Source: Sphaerochaetaceae bacterium (GTDB lineage: Bacteria; Spirochaetota; Spirochaetia; Sphaerochaetales; Sphaerochaetaceae). From it: 64,000 nucleotides of DNA. Positions 35,594 to 44,440 of this stretch are shown piece after piece (within the stretch, counting starts at the first letter, position 1; every line of letters begins with the position of its first letter). The position numbers and the translations under genes are program-made. The notes under the pieces are model-generated. The model ran no database searches. It was not told where the DNA came from and was given only the letters and a program-made list of their open reading frames with translations. The stretch spans positions 60,358-124,357 of the forward strand of contig JAILPZ010000062.1 in assembly GCA_024699225.1 (NCBI GenBank). The letters are read 5' to 3'.

Positions 35594-36598
35594 TTAATGC
35601 TTTCTTTCTACAAGTCCAACTTTTCTGTAGACCTTTGAAAGGGTCCTGCGGGCAATTCTCTCAGCCTGCTCTGCTCCCCTTGCAAATACTTCATCAAGAT
35701 ACTTCTTGTCTGAAAGAATCTTGTTCTTCTCTTTTGTAATAGGTTCAATAAGATCTGCTGTTGCTTCTCCTACAGCAATCTTAAAGTCTCCATAGCCCTT
35801 ACCCTCAAATTCTTTCTCTGCTTCAGAAATAGTTTTTCCTGTTACGCAGCTGTAGATGGTAAGAAGGTTTGAAATACCGGGCTTGTCTTCAGAAAACCTT
35901 ATTTCTGTATCACTGTCAGTTACAGCTCTCTTGAATTTTCTGATAATAGTGTCCCTGTCGTCATTTAATGAAATAAATGCATTAACATTAGCATCACTCT
36001 TACTCATCTTCTTTTCAGGATCCTGCAGACTTGAAATCTTGGCTCCTGTAGCAGAAATATAGGGCTCAGGAACTTTAAATGTATCTGAATATCTGTTGTT
36101 AAAACGGATTGCAAGGTCTCTTGTAATTTCAAGGTGCTGCTTCTGGTCCTGACCTACAGGAACAAGGTCTACGTTGTAAAGCAGAATATCTGCAGCCATA
36201 AGAACCGGATAATCCATCAGACCCATATTTACATTATCTGCATGACTTCTGCTCTTATCCTTAAACTGTGTCATTCTCTGAAGTTCACCGGGATAAGTTA
36301 TGGTATTTAAAATCCAGGCAAGTTCTGTATGTGCACTTACATGAGACTGTACAAAGAATACACACTTATCAGGATCAATTCCGCTTGCAATATAGAGGGC
36401 TGCAAGCTCATATGTATTGGACCTGAGCTGGGCAGGAACCTGTTTAACTGTAAGTGTATGAAGATCAGCGAGAGCATATATGCAGTCACACTGGCCCATA
36501 AGAACCTTCCAGTTTCTGATAGCTCCAATATAGTTTCCAAGTGTGAGAATTCCACTGGGCTGAATAGCTGAGAATAATGATTTCTTTTCTTCGCTCAT
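35594..36598 (-). CDS. trpS: Tryptophanyl-tRNA synthetase
   Basis: 334 residues, a class I synthetase. The HIGH-like motif appears in AIQPSGILTLGNYIGAI and the KMSKS loop in EKKMSKSDANV; LVPVGQDQKQHLEITRDLA is the family-typical GxDQxxH segment. It overlaps the lipoprotein gene upstream by 4 nt and lies in the ileS-lipoprotein-trpS operon. Convergent with thiI with no intergenic gap. Confidence 0.96.
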   Translation of the reverse strand: MSEEKKSLFSAIQPSGILTLGNYIGAIRNWKVLMGQCDCIYALADLHTLTVKQVPAQLRSNTYELAALYIASGIDPDKCVFFVQSHVSAHTELAWILNTITYPGELQRMTQFKDKSRSHADNVNMGLMDYPVLMAADILLYNVDLVPVGQDQKQHLEITRDLAIRFNNRYSDTFKVPEPYISATGAKISSLQDPEKKMSKSDANVNAFISLNDDRDTIIRKFKRAVTDSDTEIRFSEDKPGISNLLTIYSCVTGKTISEAEKEFEGKGYGDFKIAVGEATADLIEPITKEKNKILSDKKYLDEVFARGAEQAERIARRTLSKVYRKVGLVERKH

Positions 36599-37395
36599 TT
36601 AATTACCTCATTAAATATCTGCAGTACATAGTTTTTTTCAAGGTCCTGATCTTTCAGGTATATGGTATTTCCTTCCTGAGTAATTATTAATTTCAGGTAG
36701 GAAACATCAGCTTTTTCACCGTTCTGTTTAAGCATACTTATATAGGCAGCCTTAAGAAGTTTGAAAAAGCTATCTGCATATTCCTCTGTAGTAAGAGTAA
36801 ATGCAGTATCAAACTTATCATAATCAGAAATAAGAAGAATATAATCAAATCTTTCAACTGCAGCATCTGACAGATCTATACCTGTCTGAGGCAGTTCCGT
36901 AGGACTTTTGACATATACTCCGCTTACATCTGAATAGAGTTTACTTATAATATCTCTGTCAAGAACAGTTTCTTTTTCCTTAGTAAAATATCTGTTATAG
37001 ATTTCCTTAATATTGTCAGTAGAAAAAAGAATTATACCTGATGCAGGAACTGTTACCTGTATACCGGTTTCATTATGAACGTAGTATGTAAGCTTATCTT
37101 CTTTGTTCTTTGTAAACTGACCTGAAGCTTTAATTCCTGCATTTACAATAGTTTTTGAGAAGTCTCCTTCTATTACACCGTACATGGTTTCAGTTTGCGG
37201 GTCATATGAACCGCTGATACGCTGAATATCAATCGGTAATGAAAGAATACTCTCATAATCGGTTGTTGTAAAAATATACTTCCCGTCTTCAGCAATTGCC
37301 CCTATAAAAGGGTTTTCCTCAGTAAAAGGATTCATGCTTGCACATGAAACAAGAGAAAGAACAATTGCTGAAATAAGAAGTATTTTTCTAATCAT
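36595..37395 (-). CDS. Predicted lipoprotein between ileS and trpS
   Basis: 266 residues; signal peptide and lipobox LVSC with Cys18, then CASMNPF. The mature part is mixed alpha/beta, with TTDYESILSLPIDIQ and a later ILLISDYDKFDTAFTLTT segment; no family recognised. Its ATG overlaps the ileS stop (TGATG), so it is coupled to a synthetase although nothing suggests a link to translation. Confidence 0.75.
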   Translation of the reverse strand: MIRKILLISAIVLSLVSCASMNPFTEENPFIGAIAEDGKYIFTTTDYESILSLPIDIQRISGSYDPQTETMYGVIEGDFSKTIVNAGIKASGQFTKNKEDKLTYYVHNETGIQVTVPASGIILFSTDNIKEIYNRYFTKEKETVLDRDIISKLYSDVSGVYVKSPTELPQTGIDLSDAAVERFDYILLISDYDKFDTAFTLTTEEYADSFFKLLKAAYISMLKQNGEKADVSYLKLIITQEGNTIYLKDQDLEKNYVLQIFNEVIK

Positions 37396-40300
37396 CAGGC
37401 TTTTTCAAGCTCCAAAATCAGACCGCTCTCATTCTCATCTCCTTTTAATGAAGGATCATAAGTAAGAGATACGGCAAGAGTTTCATTTTTGATATAGTCG
37501 CCGTATTCAGAGCAGACCTTTTCAACCTCTTCATCTCCGGAAATCTTAAGATTGATTCTGTCTGAAACCTCAAGGCCCTTCTCCTTTCTGGTATTCTGTA
37601 CTGAACGGACAATATCTCTTGCTATACCTTCATAGAGCAGATCCTGAGTAACTTCAGTATCAAAACCAACTGTAATATCACCCTGGTTGATAATCTTAAG
37701 GTTTTCCTTCTCATGACGGACAATAACAAGATCCTTGTCAGTCAATTCAATTTTTTCACCATCACCATATTCAACAATCTGCTTGAAGCCTTCAATCATT
37801 GAAGAAATGGTTTCCTTATGAAGAGCCTGAATCTTGGAAGCAACTTCCTTCATGGCCTTTCCAAGTCTTGAACCGAGAAGTTTGAAGTTTGCCTTAGCCT
37901 CATAGTCAACAAGAGATGACTCATCTCCCTTAATATCAACTTCCTTAACGTTAAGCTCTTCAGCAATAATATCCTTCATCTGTTCAAAGATATTTCTGTC
38001 CTTTTCAAGACGGTCAACAAGAACAACCTTCTTAAGAGGCTGTCTGTTCTTGATGTTGTTTGAACTTCTGAGGGCACGGCCCATTGTAATGGCATCTACA
38101 GTAATCTGCATCATATGCTCAAGAGCCGGGTCTCTGTGCTTTTCATTGTAAACAGGGAAATCACAGAGGTGGACACTTTCAGGGTCTCCTTCCTGCTTGA
38201 GGTTCTGATAGATTTCTTCTGTTGTGAAAGGAATAACAGGACATGCAAGCTTACAGAAGGTCATGATAACCTTATACAGGGTATCATAGGCCATCTTCTT
38301 GTCTCCGTCATTTTCACTCTTCCAGAATCTTCTTCTGCTTCTTCTTATATACCAGTTGTTAAGGTTGTCCATGAACTGGACAAGAAGCTGACAGGCTGTC
38401 TGAATATCATACTTTCCAAGTGACTCATCAACATCCTTTGTAAGCTTTTCAAGAACTGAAATAATCCATCTGTCCAGAGGATTTGTAAGCTTCTTGAAAT
38501 CTGTTTCTGAAACCTTGTAATTATCAAGATTAGAATAAGTTACAAAGAATGAATATGCATTCCACATGGGGATAATCAGCATTTTCAGAGAATCCTTAAC
38601 AAGATTGTCTGAGAACTTAAGATCATCTGCATGGACAGCTGAACTGTTCATAAGTGCAAAGCGAAGAGCATCTGCACCATACTGGTCAACTATAAGCATG
38701 GGGTCAGTAAAGTTGCCCTTACTCTTTGACATTTTCTCACCGTCTTCAGCAAGAATAATTCCGTTGGTAACATTGTTATAGAAACACGGTTTGTCAAAGA
38801 GAGCTGTTGCCATAATTGAAAGTGTGTAGAACCAGCCTCTTGTCTGATCAAGACCCTCACAAACAAAGTCAGCAGGGAAAATCTGTTCAAAGCGTTCCTT
38901 GTTCTCAAACGGATAGTGAAGCTGTCCATAAGGCATGCTTCCGCTTTCAAACCAGCAGTCAAGAACATCCGGTACTCTTCTCATGGTTCCCTTTCCGTCA
39001 GGACTTGGCCATGTAAGATCATCTACAAAATGCTTATGAAGGTCTGTGACCTTCTTTCCGCACTTCTCTTCAAGTTCAGCAATAGAACCAATTACTTCTG
39101 TGTAGTCTGAACCGTCACACTGCCATACAGGAATGGGGTTTCCCCAGAATCTGTTTCTTGAAATAGCCCAGTCTCTGGCTCCTTCAAGCCATTTTCCGAA
39201 TCTTCCGTCCTTAAGATGGGACGGGACCCAGTTTACCTTCTGGTTGTTTGCAACGAGGCGGTCCTTAAAAGCTGTAACCTTAACGTACCAGCAGTCCATG
39301 GCTCTGTAGATAAGAGGAGAACCTGTTCTCCAGCAGAAAGGATAGCTGTGAAGGTAGTTTTCTCTCTTGACGAGTTTTCCCTCATCCTTAAGACGCTGGA
39401 TAATTAACTTATCTGCATCTTTTACAAACATGCCTTCATATTCCTTAACCTCAGATGTGAATTTACATTCATCATCAATAGGACAGACTACAGGAATTCC
39501 TGTGCCTTTAAGTACGTTATAGTCGTCTTCACCAAAGCCCGGAGCTGTATGAACTATACCGCAGCCGTCTGCTGTTGTAACGTAGTCTCCAAGAACTGTT
39601 ACAAAGGCTCCCTGGTCAAACAGAGATGCAAAGTAAGGAAACAGTGGTTCATATCTGCGTCCTGCAAGATCCTTACCCTTATACTGCTCAACTATCTCAT
39701 AACCTGTTCCTTCCTTGTAGTAAGAAGAAAGACGGTCCTTACCGAGGTAGTAGAAATCACCTGTCTCAGTATCTTTGATTTTTACATAATCAATCTCAGG
39801 GCCCAGAGCTAAAGCAAGGTTTGAAGGAAGAGTCCACGGTGTTGTTGTCCATGCAAGGAAGTATGTATTTTCAGTGCCCTTCTCAAGGAATCTGACTGTT
39901 ACTGCAGGATCAGTTACTTCCTTATAGCCACCAAGATTGACTTCCATGTTTGAAAGAGGACAGCCAAGACCCGGGCTGTAAGGGAGAATATTATAACCCT
40001 TGTAAATCAGGCCCTTTTCATATAGAGACTTGAAAACCCACCAGATACTCTCCATGAACTTTGGATCCATGGTTCTGTAACCGTTTTCAAAATCAACCCA
40101 CCTGCCCATTCTGGTAATTTCTTTCTTCCAGTCAGCAGTAAAACGCATGACAATTGAGCGGCAGTCTTCATTATATTTTGCAACACCATACTCATGAATT
40201 TCCTTTGAACTTGAAATTCCGAGTTTCTTCTTCATTTCATTTTCAACAGGAAGACCATGACAGTCCCAGCCCCAGTTTCTGACAACTCTCTTGCCTTTCA

Positions 40301-40520
40301 TGGTCTGGTAACGTGGAATTACGTCTTTAATTGTTCCCGGGACAAAGTGTCCGTAATGGGGGTGACCTGTGGCAAACGGAGGTCCGTCGTAGAAAGAAAA
40401 TTCATTATCCGGGCTTCTGTTTTCAACAGATTTCTCGAAAATTTTGTTATCTTCCCAATACTTCTGAATTTTTACTTCCATCTCAGGAAAATTCTGTTTT
40501 GGGTTAACTGGTTTAAACAT
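37395..40520 (-). CDS. ileS: Isoleucyl-tRNA synthetase, eukaryote-like type
   Basis: 1041 residues. HIGH motif in PPFATGHPHYGH, followed by TIKDVIPRYQTMKG; KMSKS loop in GEKMSKSKGNFTDPM; the WGWDCHGLPVE region is typical. The HYGH form and overall length mark the eukaryote-like (type 2) IleRS group, known in spirochaetes and associated with low mupirocin sensitivity. The start is ATG at 40520 behind GGAGAT; reading the ORF further upstream would add about 100 residues running through the promoter and into cca on the other strand, so it is rejected. First gene of an operon with a lipoprotein and trpS. Confidence 0.95.
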   Translation of the reverse strand: MFKPVNPKQNFPEMEVKIQKYWEDNKIFEKSVENRSPDNEFSFYDGPPFATGHPHYGHFVPGTIKDVIPRYQTMKGKRVVRNWGWDCHGLPVENEMKKKLGISSSKEIHEYGVAKYNEDCRSIVMRFTADWKKEITRMGRWVDFENGYRTMDPKFMESIWWVFKSLYEKGLIYKGYNILPYSPGLGCPLSNMEVNLGGYKEVTDPAVTVRFLEKGTENTYFLAWTTTPWTLPSNLALALGPEIDYVKIKDTETGDFYYLGKDRLSSYYKEGTGYEIVEQYKGKDLAGRRYEPLFPYFASLFDQGAFVTVLGDYVTTADGCGIVHTAPGFGEDDYNVLKGTGIPVVCPIDDECKFTSEVKEYEGMFVKDADKLIIQRLKDEGKLVKRENYLHSYPFCWRTGSPLIYRAMDCWYVKVTAFKDRLVANNQKVNWVPSHLKDGRFGKWLEGARDWAISRNRFWGNPIPVWQCDGSDYTEVIGSIAELEEKCGKKVTDLHKHFVDDLTWPSPDGKGTMRRVPDVLDCWFESGSMPYGQLHYPFENKERFEQIFPADFVCEGLDQTRGWFYTLSIMATALFDKPCFYNNVTNGIILAEDGEKMSKSKGNFTDPMLIVDQYGADALRFALMNSSAVHADDLKFSDNLVKDSLKMLIIPMWNAYSFFVTYSNLDNYKVSETDFKKLTNPLDRWIISVLEKLTKDVDESLGKYDIQTACQLLVQFMDNLNNWYIRRSRRRFWKSENDGDKKMAYDTLYKVIMTFCKLACPVIPFTTEEIYQNLKQEGDPESVHLCDFPVYNEKHRDPALEHMMQITVDAITMGRALRSSNNIKNRQPLKKVVLVDRLEKDRNIFEQMKDIIAEELNVKEVDIKGDESSLVDYEAKANFKLLGSRLGKAMKEVASKIQALHKETISSMIEGFKQIVEYGDGEKIELTDKDLVIVRHEKENLKIINQGDITVGFDTEVTQDLLYEGIARDIVRSVQNTRKEKGLEVSDRINLKISGDEEVEKVCSEYGDYIKNETLAVSLTYDPSLKGDENESGLILELEKA

Positions 40521-40547
40521 TGAACAATCTCCAAAAATATTTGTCTC

Positions 40548-40577
40548 AGTATACCTAAAATCAAGAGTCTCTCTCAA
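40548..40577 (-). promoter_or_regulatory. Promoter of ileS
   Basis: TTGAGA (40572-40577), an 18-bp spacer and TATACT (40548-40553) on the minus strand, leaving a short leader that includes GGAGAT. Confidence 0.6.
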
Positions 40578-40583
40578 GTATGC

Positions 40584-40613
40584 TTTAAAATATATAAGCA
40601 TTTCTGATATATT
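40584..40613 (+). promoter_or_regulatory. Promoter of cca
   Basis: TTTAAA (40584-40589), an 18-bp spacer and TATATT (40608-40613). The -10 box ends 6 nt before the ATG, implying a leaderless message. Confidence 0.5.
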
Positions 40614-40619
40614 AGAGAC

Positions 40620-41981
40620 ATGAAGAAATTTCCTGTTTCGGCAAAGATAAAAAAGTTCTCCTCCATGTTCAGGGAAGCCGGTTTCAGCCTTTATATTGTA
40701 GGCGGTGCCGTAAGGGATTATCTTCTCGGAATTAAGAATCATGATTATGATTTTTGTACTGATGCAGAACCTGAAGAAGTAATGAAAATCTTCAGACATG
40801 TTATTCCTACAGGAATCAAACATGGAACCGTTACAGTTCTCTTTGAAAATGAAAGTTACGAGGTAACTACATTCAGAACTGAAGGGCCCTATTCTGACTC
40901 AAGGCACCCTGACAAGGTAAGTTTTGTTAAATCCCTTGAAGAAGACCTCTCAAGAAGAGACTTTACAGTAAATGCATTTGCAGCTGACTGTACAACAGGT
41001 GAAATAACTGATTTGTTTGACGGCTACAGTGATCTTAAAAAAGGAATAATCAGGGCCATAGGCGTTCCTTCAGAACGTTTTACTGAAGATGCTCTGCGCC
41101 TTATGAGAATGTGCCGTTTCTGTGCCAAACTTGATTTTATTCCTGATGAAAAGACACTCGAAGATGCTACTTTACTCTGTAAGAGAATTAGTGCCGTTTC
41201 AAGTGAACGTATATTTGATGAGCTTCAGAAAACTCTCATGACAGACCACCCTTCAAGGGGAATTGCACTGATGGAGCTGTGCGGGATTCTCAATGAGATT
41301 TTACCCGAGCTTACAGCTTGCAGGGAAATTAAACAGACAAAGGTGAATGCAACAGACGTATTTGAACATATTTTAATAAGTGTTGATGCTGCAGCTGCTC
41401 ATGGTTATGGTTTGGAAGTTCGTCTTGCCCTTCTTCTGCACGATATAGGCAAGGTTAATACCATGAGTATCAACCAGTACGGTATTATGCGTTTTCACGG
41501 ACATGAAACTGAAGGAGCCAGGCTTTCAACTGAAATCTTAAAGCGTCTTAAGTGCTCAAATTACCTCATTGATACAGTTTCTGTTCTAATTGAAAACCAT
41601 ATGGTTCGTTATACGGAAAATTGGACTGACGGAGCCATAAGAAGATTTATAAACCGTATTGGCAAAGATAATATTAATATGCTCTTTGAAGTTCAGTGGT
41701 GTGATCAGATAGCATCTGAAGGCAGGGCCAAGATAGAGCTGTATGATGGTTTTATAAAGAGAATTGAAGAAGTTCAGAAAACTGCCATGACGGTAAAAGA
41801 CCTCTCTGTCACCGGCAATGATTTAAATGAAATAGGAATTCCCAAATCAAAGGTTATGGGAGATGTTTTAAATCAGCTTCTTGAGATGGTTCTGGACTAT
41901 CCGTCACTAAATAACAGAGAAGTATTATTAAAAGAGGCTGAACTTATTTATCAGGGTTTAACTCAGTCCAGCAAAGCTTAG
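40620..41981 (+). CDS. cca: CCA tRNA nucleotidyltransferase with HD domain
   Basis: Adds CCA to tRNA 3' ends, essential here because the tRNA genes lack CCA. 453 residues: head domain with YIVGGAVRDYLLG, catalytic DYDFCTDA and RRDFTVNAFA; neck with RFTEDALRLMRMCRF; and a C-terminal HD phosphohydrolase domain (RLALLLHDIGKVNT, HGHETEGARLS). The HD domain is common in CCA enzymes. Probably leaderless (no ribosome site). The 3' end overlaps convergent rnc by 38 nt. Confidence 0.92.
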   Translation: MKKFPVSAKIKKFSSMFREAGFSLYIVGGAVRDYLLGIKNHDYDFCTDAEPEEVMKIFRHVIPTGIKHGTVTVLFENESYEVTTFRTEGPYSDSRHPDKVSFVKSLEEDLSRRDFTVNAFAADCTTGEITDLFDGYSDLKKGIIRAIGVPSERFTEDALRLMRMCRFCAKLDFIPDEKTLEDATLLCKRISAVSSERIFDELQKTLMTDHPSRGIALMELCGILNEILPELTACREIKQTKVNATDVFEHILISVDAAAAHGYGLEVRLALLLHDIGKVNTMSINQYGIMRFHGHETEGARLSTEILKRLKCSNYLIDTVSVLIENHMVRYTENWTDGAIRRFINRIGKDNINMLFEVQWCDQIASEGRAKIELYDGFIKRIEEVQKTAMTVKDLSVTGNDLNEIGIPKSKVMGDVLNQLLEMVLDYPSLNNREVLLKEAELIYQGLTQSSKA

Positions 41982-42690
41982 CAACATTCTGCTCTGCTTC
42001 CTTCTTGTTTTTTCCACCGGCAGGGCCGAACTGTTTGCCCTGAAATTCAACCATGTAGTAGAAAACCTGGTCATGTTCAGGTCCTTCAGTTTTTATAAGA
42101 GTATATTTTGGAACCTTCTTATACTTCTTCTGAACATATTCCTGAAGCATGGTTTTATAGTCTTTCTTGTGCTTATTGGAAAGAACCTCGTTAATCTGAG
42201 GAACAAGAAGTTTAAGAATAAATGTTTTTATATAATCAAAACCCTTATCGATATATACAGCAGCAAAGATAGCTTCCATACAGTCAGCCAGGATGGCTTT
42301 TTTATTACGACCACCGGTTAATTCTTCGCCCTTGCCAATAAGTATGTACTTATCAACATTAAGTTTATGGGCTATTTCAGAAAGACTGTCCTCACTAACA
42401 ACATAGCTTCTGATTTTTGTGTATTCTCCCTCATCTCCACTTGTGTTTTCATATAAATAACCGGATACAACAACAGAGAGAACACTGTCACCAAGGAACT
42501 CAAGACGTTCATTATCCTTAATACCTGAGCTCTTGGCTTCATTTGCATAGGATGAATGTGTAAATGCATTATCAAGCAGAGAGAGATTATTCAGACTGAT
42601 GCCTGCATTCTTTTGAAATAATAAAAGCTCCCTCTTCCGGTCTTCCGGAATAAAAGGAGCCTTATTTGTCTTTTTGAAACTAAAATTCAT
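41944..42690 (-). CDS. rnc: Ribonuclease III
   Basis: Cuts double-stranded RNA, including rRNA precursors. 248 residues: the signature ERLEFLGDSVLSVVVSGYL contains the metal-binding Glu/Asp, a second acidic site is in ADCMEAIFAAVYID, and a C-terminal double-stranded RNA-binding domain starts at YKTMLQEYVQKKYKK. It overlaps acpP by one base, continuing the coaD-rpmF-acpP-rnc operon; acpP-rnc adjacency is common in bacteria. Confidence 0.96.
   Translation of the reverse strand: MNFSFKKTNKAPFIPEDRKRELLLFQKNAGISLNNLSLLDNAFTHSSYANEAKSSGIKDNERLEFLGDSVLSVVVSGYLYENTSGDEGEYTKIRSYVVSEDSLSEIAHKLNVDKYILIGKGEELTGGRNKKAILADCMEAIFAAVYIDKGFDYIKTFILKLLVPQINEVLSNKHKKDYKTMLQEYVQKKYKKVPKYTLIKTEGPEHDQVFYYMVEFQGKQFGPAGGKNKKEAEQNVAKLCWTELNPDK
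41970..42013 (+). terminator. Weak terminator candidate after cca
   Basis: AGCAAAGC (41970-41977) pairs with GCTCTGCT (41991-41998) with one mismatch, then a CT-rich stretch and TTTTTT (42008-42013), inside the rnc coding region. Confidence 0.3.
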
Positions 42691-42932
42691 TACTTAATCA
42701 GTGTGGCAAGATAAGCTACAACTTCCTTAACTGTTTCAAAAGTTCTACCCTTCTCATCTGGAATAGTAATGTCGAACTCTTCTTCAAAACCACTAACCAG
42801 ATCAAGGATATCCATGCTGTCAGCCTTAAGATCATTTACAAAAGATGAATTTTCAGTAATAGAATCTTCATCTACAGCAAGCTTTTCAGCGATAATTGCC
42901 TTTACTTTCTCAAAAATTTCCTTGTTATCCAT
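42690..42932 (-). CDS. acpP: Acyl carrier protein
   Basis: 80 residues, acidic and helical. The phosphopantetheine attachment serine is in ADSMDILDLV; the conserved helix-2/3 region is FEEEFDITIPDE. It carries acyl chains in fatty acid synthesis. CoaD, which makes the 4'-phosphopantetheine donor precursor, is encoded two genes upstream. It starts 3 nt after rpmF and its stop overlaps the rnc start by one base. Confidence 0.96.
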   Translation of the reverse strand: MDNKEIFEKVKAIIAEKLAVDEDSITENSSFVNDLKADSMDILDLVSGFEEEFDITIPDEKGRTFETVKEVVAYLATLIK

Positions 42933-42935
42933 ATA

Positions 42936-43118
42936 TTACTCCTCAGGATTTACAATCTGAACACCTTTATAATATCCACACTTAGGACAAACTCTGTGCG
43001 GAAGAATAAGAGAACCGCACTTAGTACACTTTGTGAGTGTAGGTGCAGCAAGCTTCATATTGCTTGCCTTACGTGAAGCTGCAGAAGATTTAGATGTCTT
43101 ATATTTTGGTGTTGCCAT
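42936..43118 (-). CDS. rpmF: Ribosomal protein L32
   Basis: 60 residues, basic, with the four-cysteine zinc finger CTKCGSLILPHRVCPKCGYY. The start MATPKYKTSKS is typical for L32. An ACGAGGT ribosome site is present. The neighbouring acpP and rnc match the classic rpmF-fab region, with fab genes missing here. Confidence 0.96.
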   Translation of the reverse strand: MATPKYKTSKSSAASRKASNMKLAAPTLTKCTKCGSLILPHRVCPKCGYYKGVQIVNPEE

Positions 43119-43176
43119 TTTTTACCTCGTAACAATAAAATTCGAATACCATCGTGAGAATATAAGAAAAGATGGT

Positions 43177-43668
43177 TTAAGTCAACAGCTTAAACTTCTC
43201 TAATAGTGCCCTGTTTACAACCTCTGGCACTATTTCTGAAACATCTGCTCCAAATCTGGCCATCTCCTTAACTGTTGAGCTTCTTACAAAATGGTAACGT
43301 GGATCAGTTATCATCAAAAACGTCTCATGACCTGGCATAATCATCTTGTTAGTCCCTGCCTGATCAAGCTCATAGTTAAAATCAGAAGCATCCCTGATAC
43401 CCTTGATAATAATCTTACAGTCGTACTTTTTAAGAAAATCAACAGTCAGGCCTTTCCAGATTTCAACATATACATTATTAAGGTCCTTAACTGACTCTAG
43501 AATATGATTTTTTCTTTCTTCTGCAGTAAAAAGAGTCTGCTTTCTTACATTATCACCTACAACAATATAAAGCTTATCAAATAAGGAAGCAGCTCTTCTG
43601 ATTATATCAACATGACCGTTTGTAAGAGGATCAAAACTACCCGGTAAAATGGCGCTTGTATGTTTCAT
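43177..43668 (-). CDS. coaD: Phosphopantetheine adenylyltransferase
   Basis: Transfers AMP to 4'-phosphopantetheine, the penultimate step of coenzyme A synthesis. 163 residues: nucleotidyltransferase motif LPGSFDPLTNGHVDIIRRA with the TxGH signature, VGDNVRKQTLF, and the C-terminal SSTVKEMARFG (ISSTxxR-like). It overlaps the gene before it by 4 nt. The pantothenate kinase CoaX is encoded at 53255-53989. Confidence 0.96.
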   Translation of the reverse strand: MKHTSAILPGSFDPLTNGHVDIIRRAASLFDKLYIVVGDNVRKQTLFTAEERKNHILESVKDLNNVYVEIWKGLTVDFLKKYDCKIIIKGIRDASDFNYELDQAGTNKMIMPGHETFLMITDPRYHFVRSSTVKEMARFGADVSEIVPEVVNRALLEKFKLLT

Positions 43669-44051
43669 TCCCTGTTATCCTCTACGTATTTAAGCATGGA
43701 GGCATAGTTTTCATTACTTTCATATGCAATCTTTTCCCTGATTACGTATTTTCCCTCTTCATCCATAGTGAAAACAGCAAAACTTCCATGACCAATATAT
43801 GAAACCTTATCAGGTTCCTTTACATTGTATTTTTCTTTGAGTTTGTTAATTACACAGTCGAAATGAGAATAAGAACCGTCTGATTCAGTTATGGCTTCAA
43901 TAATTGCTTCAATGGGTTCTCCGCAGATACTGCATACAGGTCTGGGTTCTACAACCTTTTTAACTTCAACATCAGGAAGAACAATATGTTTCCTGACCTG
44001 AACCTCTTCCTGTTCTCTGTCTCTGTTTCTTCTTTTGTTTCTGCTGCTCAT
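43665..44051 (-). CDS. Small zinc-finger-like protein, unknown
   Basis: 128 residues: a highly basic start (RNKRRNRDRE), then CSICGEPI and a downstream HFDCV, together a possible CxxC...HxxC treble-clef zinc site, and an FAVFTMDEEGKYVI strand region. No family assigned; the basic tail plus zinc site suggests nucleic-acid binding, which is inference. Coupled to coaD and yraN by 4- and 1-nt overlaps. Confidence 0.7.
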   Translation of the reverse strand: MSSRNKRRNRDREQEEVQVRKHIVLPDVEVKKVVEPRPVCSICGEPIEAIIEAITESDGSYSHFDCVINKLKEKYNVKEPDKVSYIGHGSFAVFTMDEEGKYVIREKIAYESNENYASMLKYVEDNRE

Positions 44052-44395
44052 CAGAAAACTCCTTCAAAGTATGATACTTCTGCACCTTTAACAGCAGCTG
44101 CATCAAATCTTATTAAATCATATTTCTTATCAGCATTCTCGGCAAGATACAGTGAAAGAGTCTTTTTGATTCTGCTTCTTTTAGATAAAGAGATCTGATA
44201 TTCAAGATTCTCAATGTCCCATGAACGGGATACTGATTTAACCTCTACAGCACATAGAACTGAATCTTTTTCAGCAATAATATCTATCTCACCGCATGGA
44301 CGGCGGAAATTTCTCTTTAGAACAGTATAACCTGAAGAAAGGAGATATTTACAAACCAGATCTTCGCACTCAGTGCCACGTTTTATATTATCCAT
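44051..44395 (-). CDS. yraN: YraN/UPF0102 endonuclease-fold protein
   Basis: 114 residues with the restriction-endonuclease-like pattern of the YraN family: RGTECEDLVCKYLLSSGY, NFRRPCGEIDIIAEKDS and VEVKSVS (the D..ExK catalytic set). Function unknown, possibly in DNA processing. ATG at 44395 is preferred; a GTG 21 nt upstream lies inside the rplS terminator. No ribosome site. Its position after rplS-trmD matches many genomes, although a strong terminator separates them. Confidence 0.83.
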   Translation of the reverse strand: MDNIKRGTECEDLVCKYLLSSGYTVLKRNFRRPCGEIDIIAEKDSVLCAVEVKSVSRSWDIENLEYQISLSKRSRIKKTLSLYLAENADKKYDLIRFDAAAVKGAEVSYFEGVF

Positions 44396-44397
44396 AA

Positions 44398-44428
44398 ACA
44401 AAAAAAGCTGTTGCACGAAGCAACAGCT
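44398..44428 (-). terminator. Terminator between rplS and yraN
   Basis: AGCTGTTGC (44420-44428) pairs with GCAACAGCT (44406-44414) across a 5-nt loop, followed by TTTTTTTGTTT, which runs right up to the yraN ATG. Confidence 0.85.
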
Positions 44429-44440
44429 CTGTATAACAGG

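Noticed and set aside
40520-40620. Possible T-box leader for ileS
   Set aside because: Only about 28 nt of leader between promoter and start codon; no T-box sequence.
40521-40823. N-terminal extension of ileS
   Set aside because: Contains the ileS promoter and the divergent cca start; the family start at 40520 has a ribosome site.
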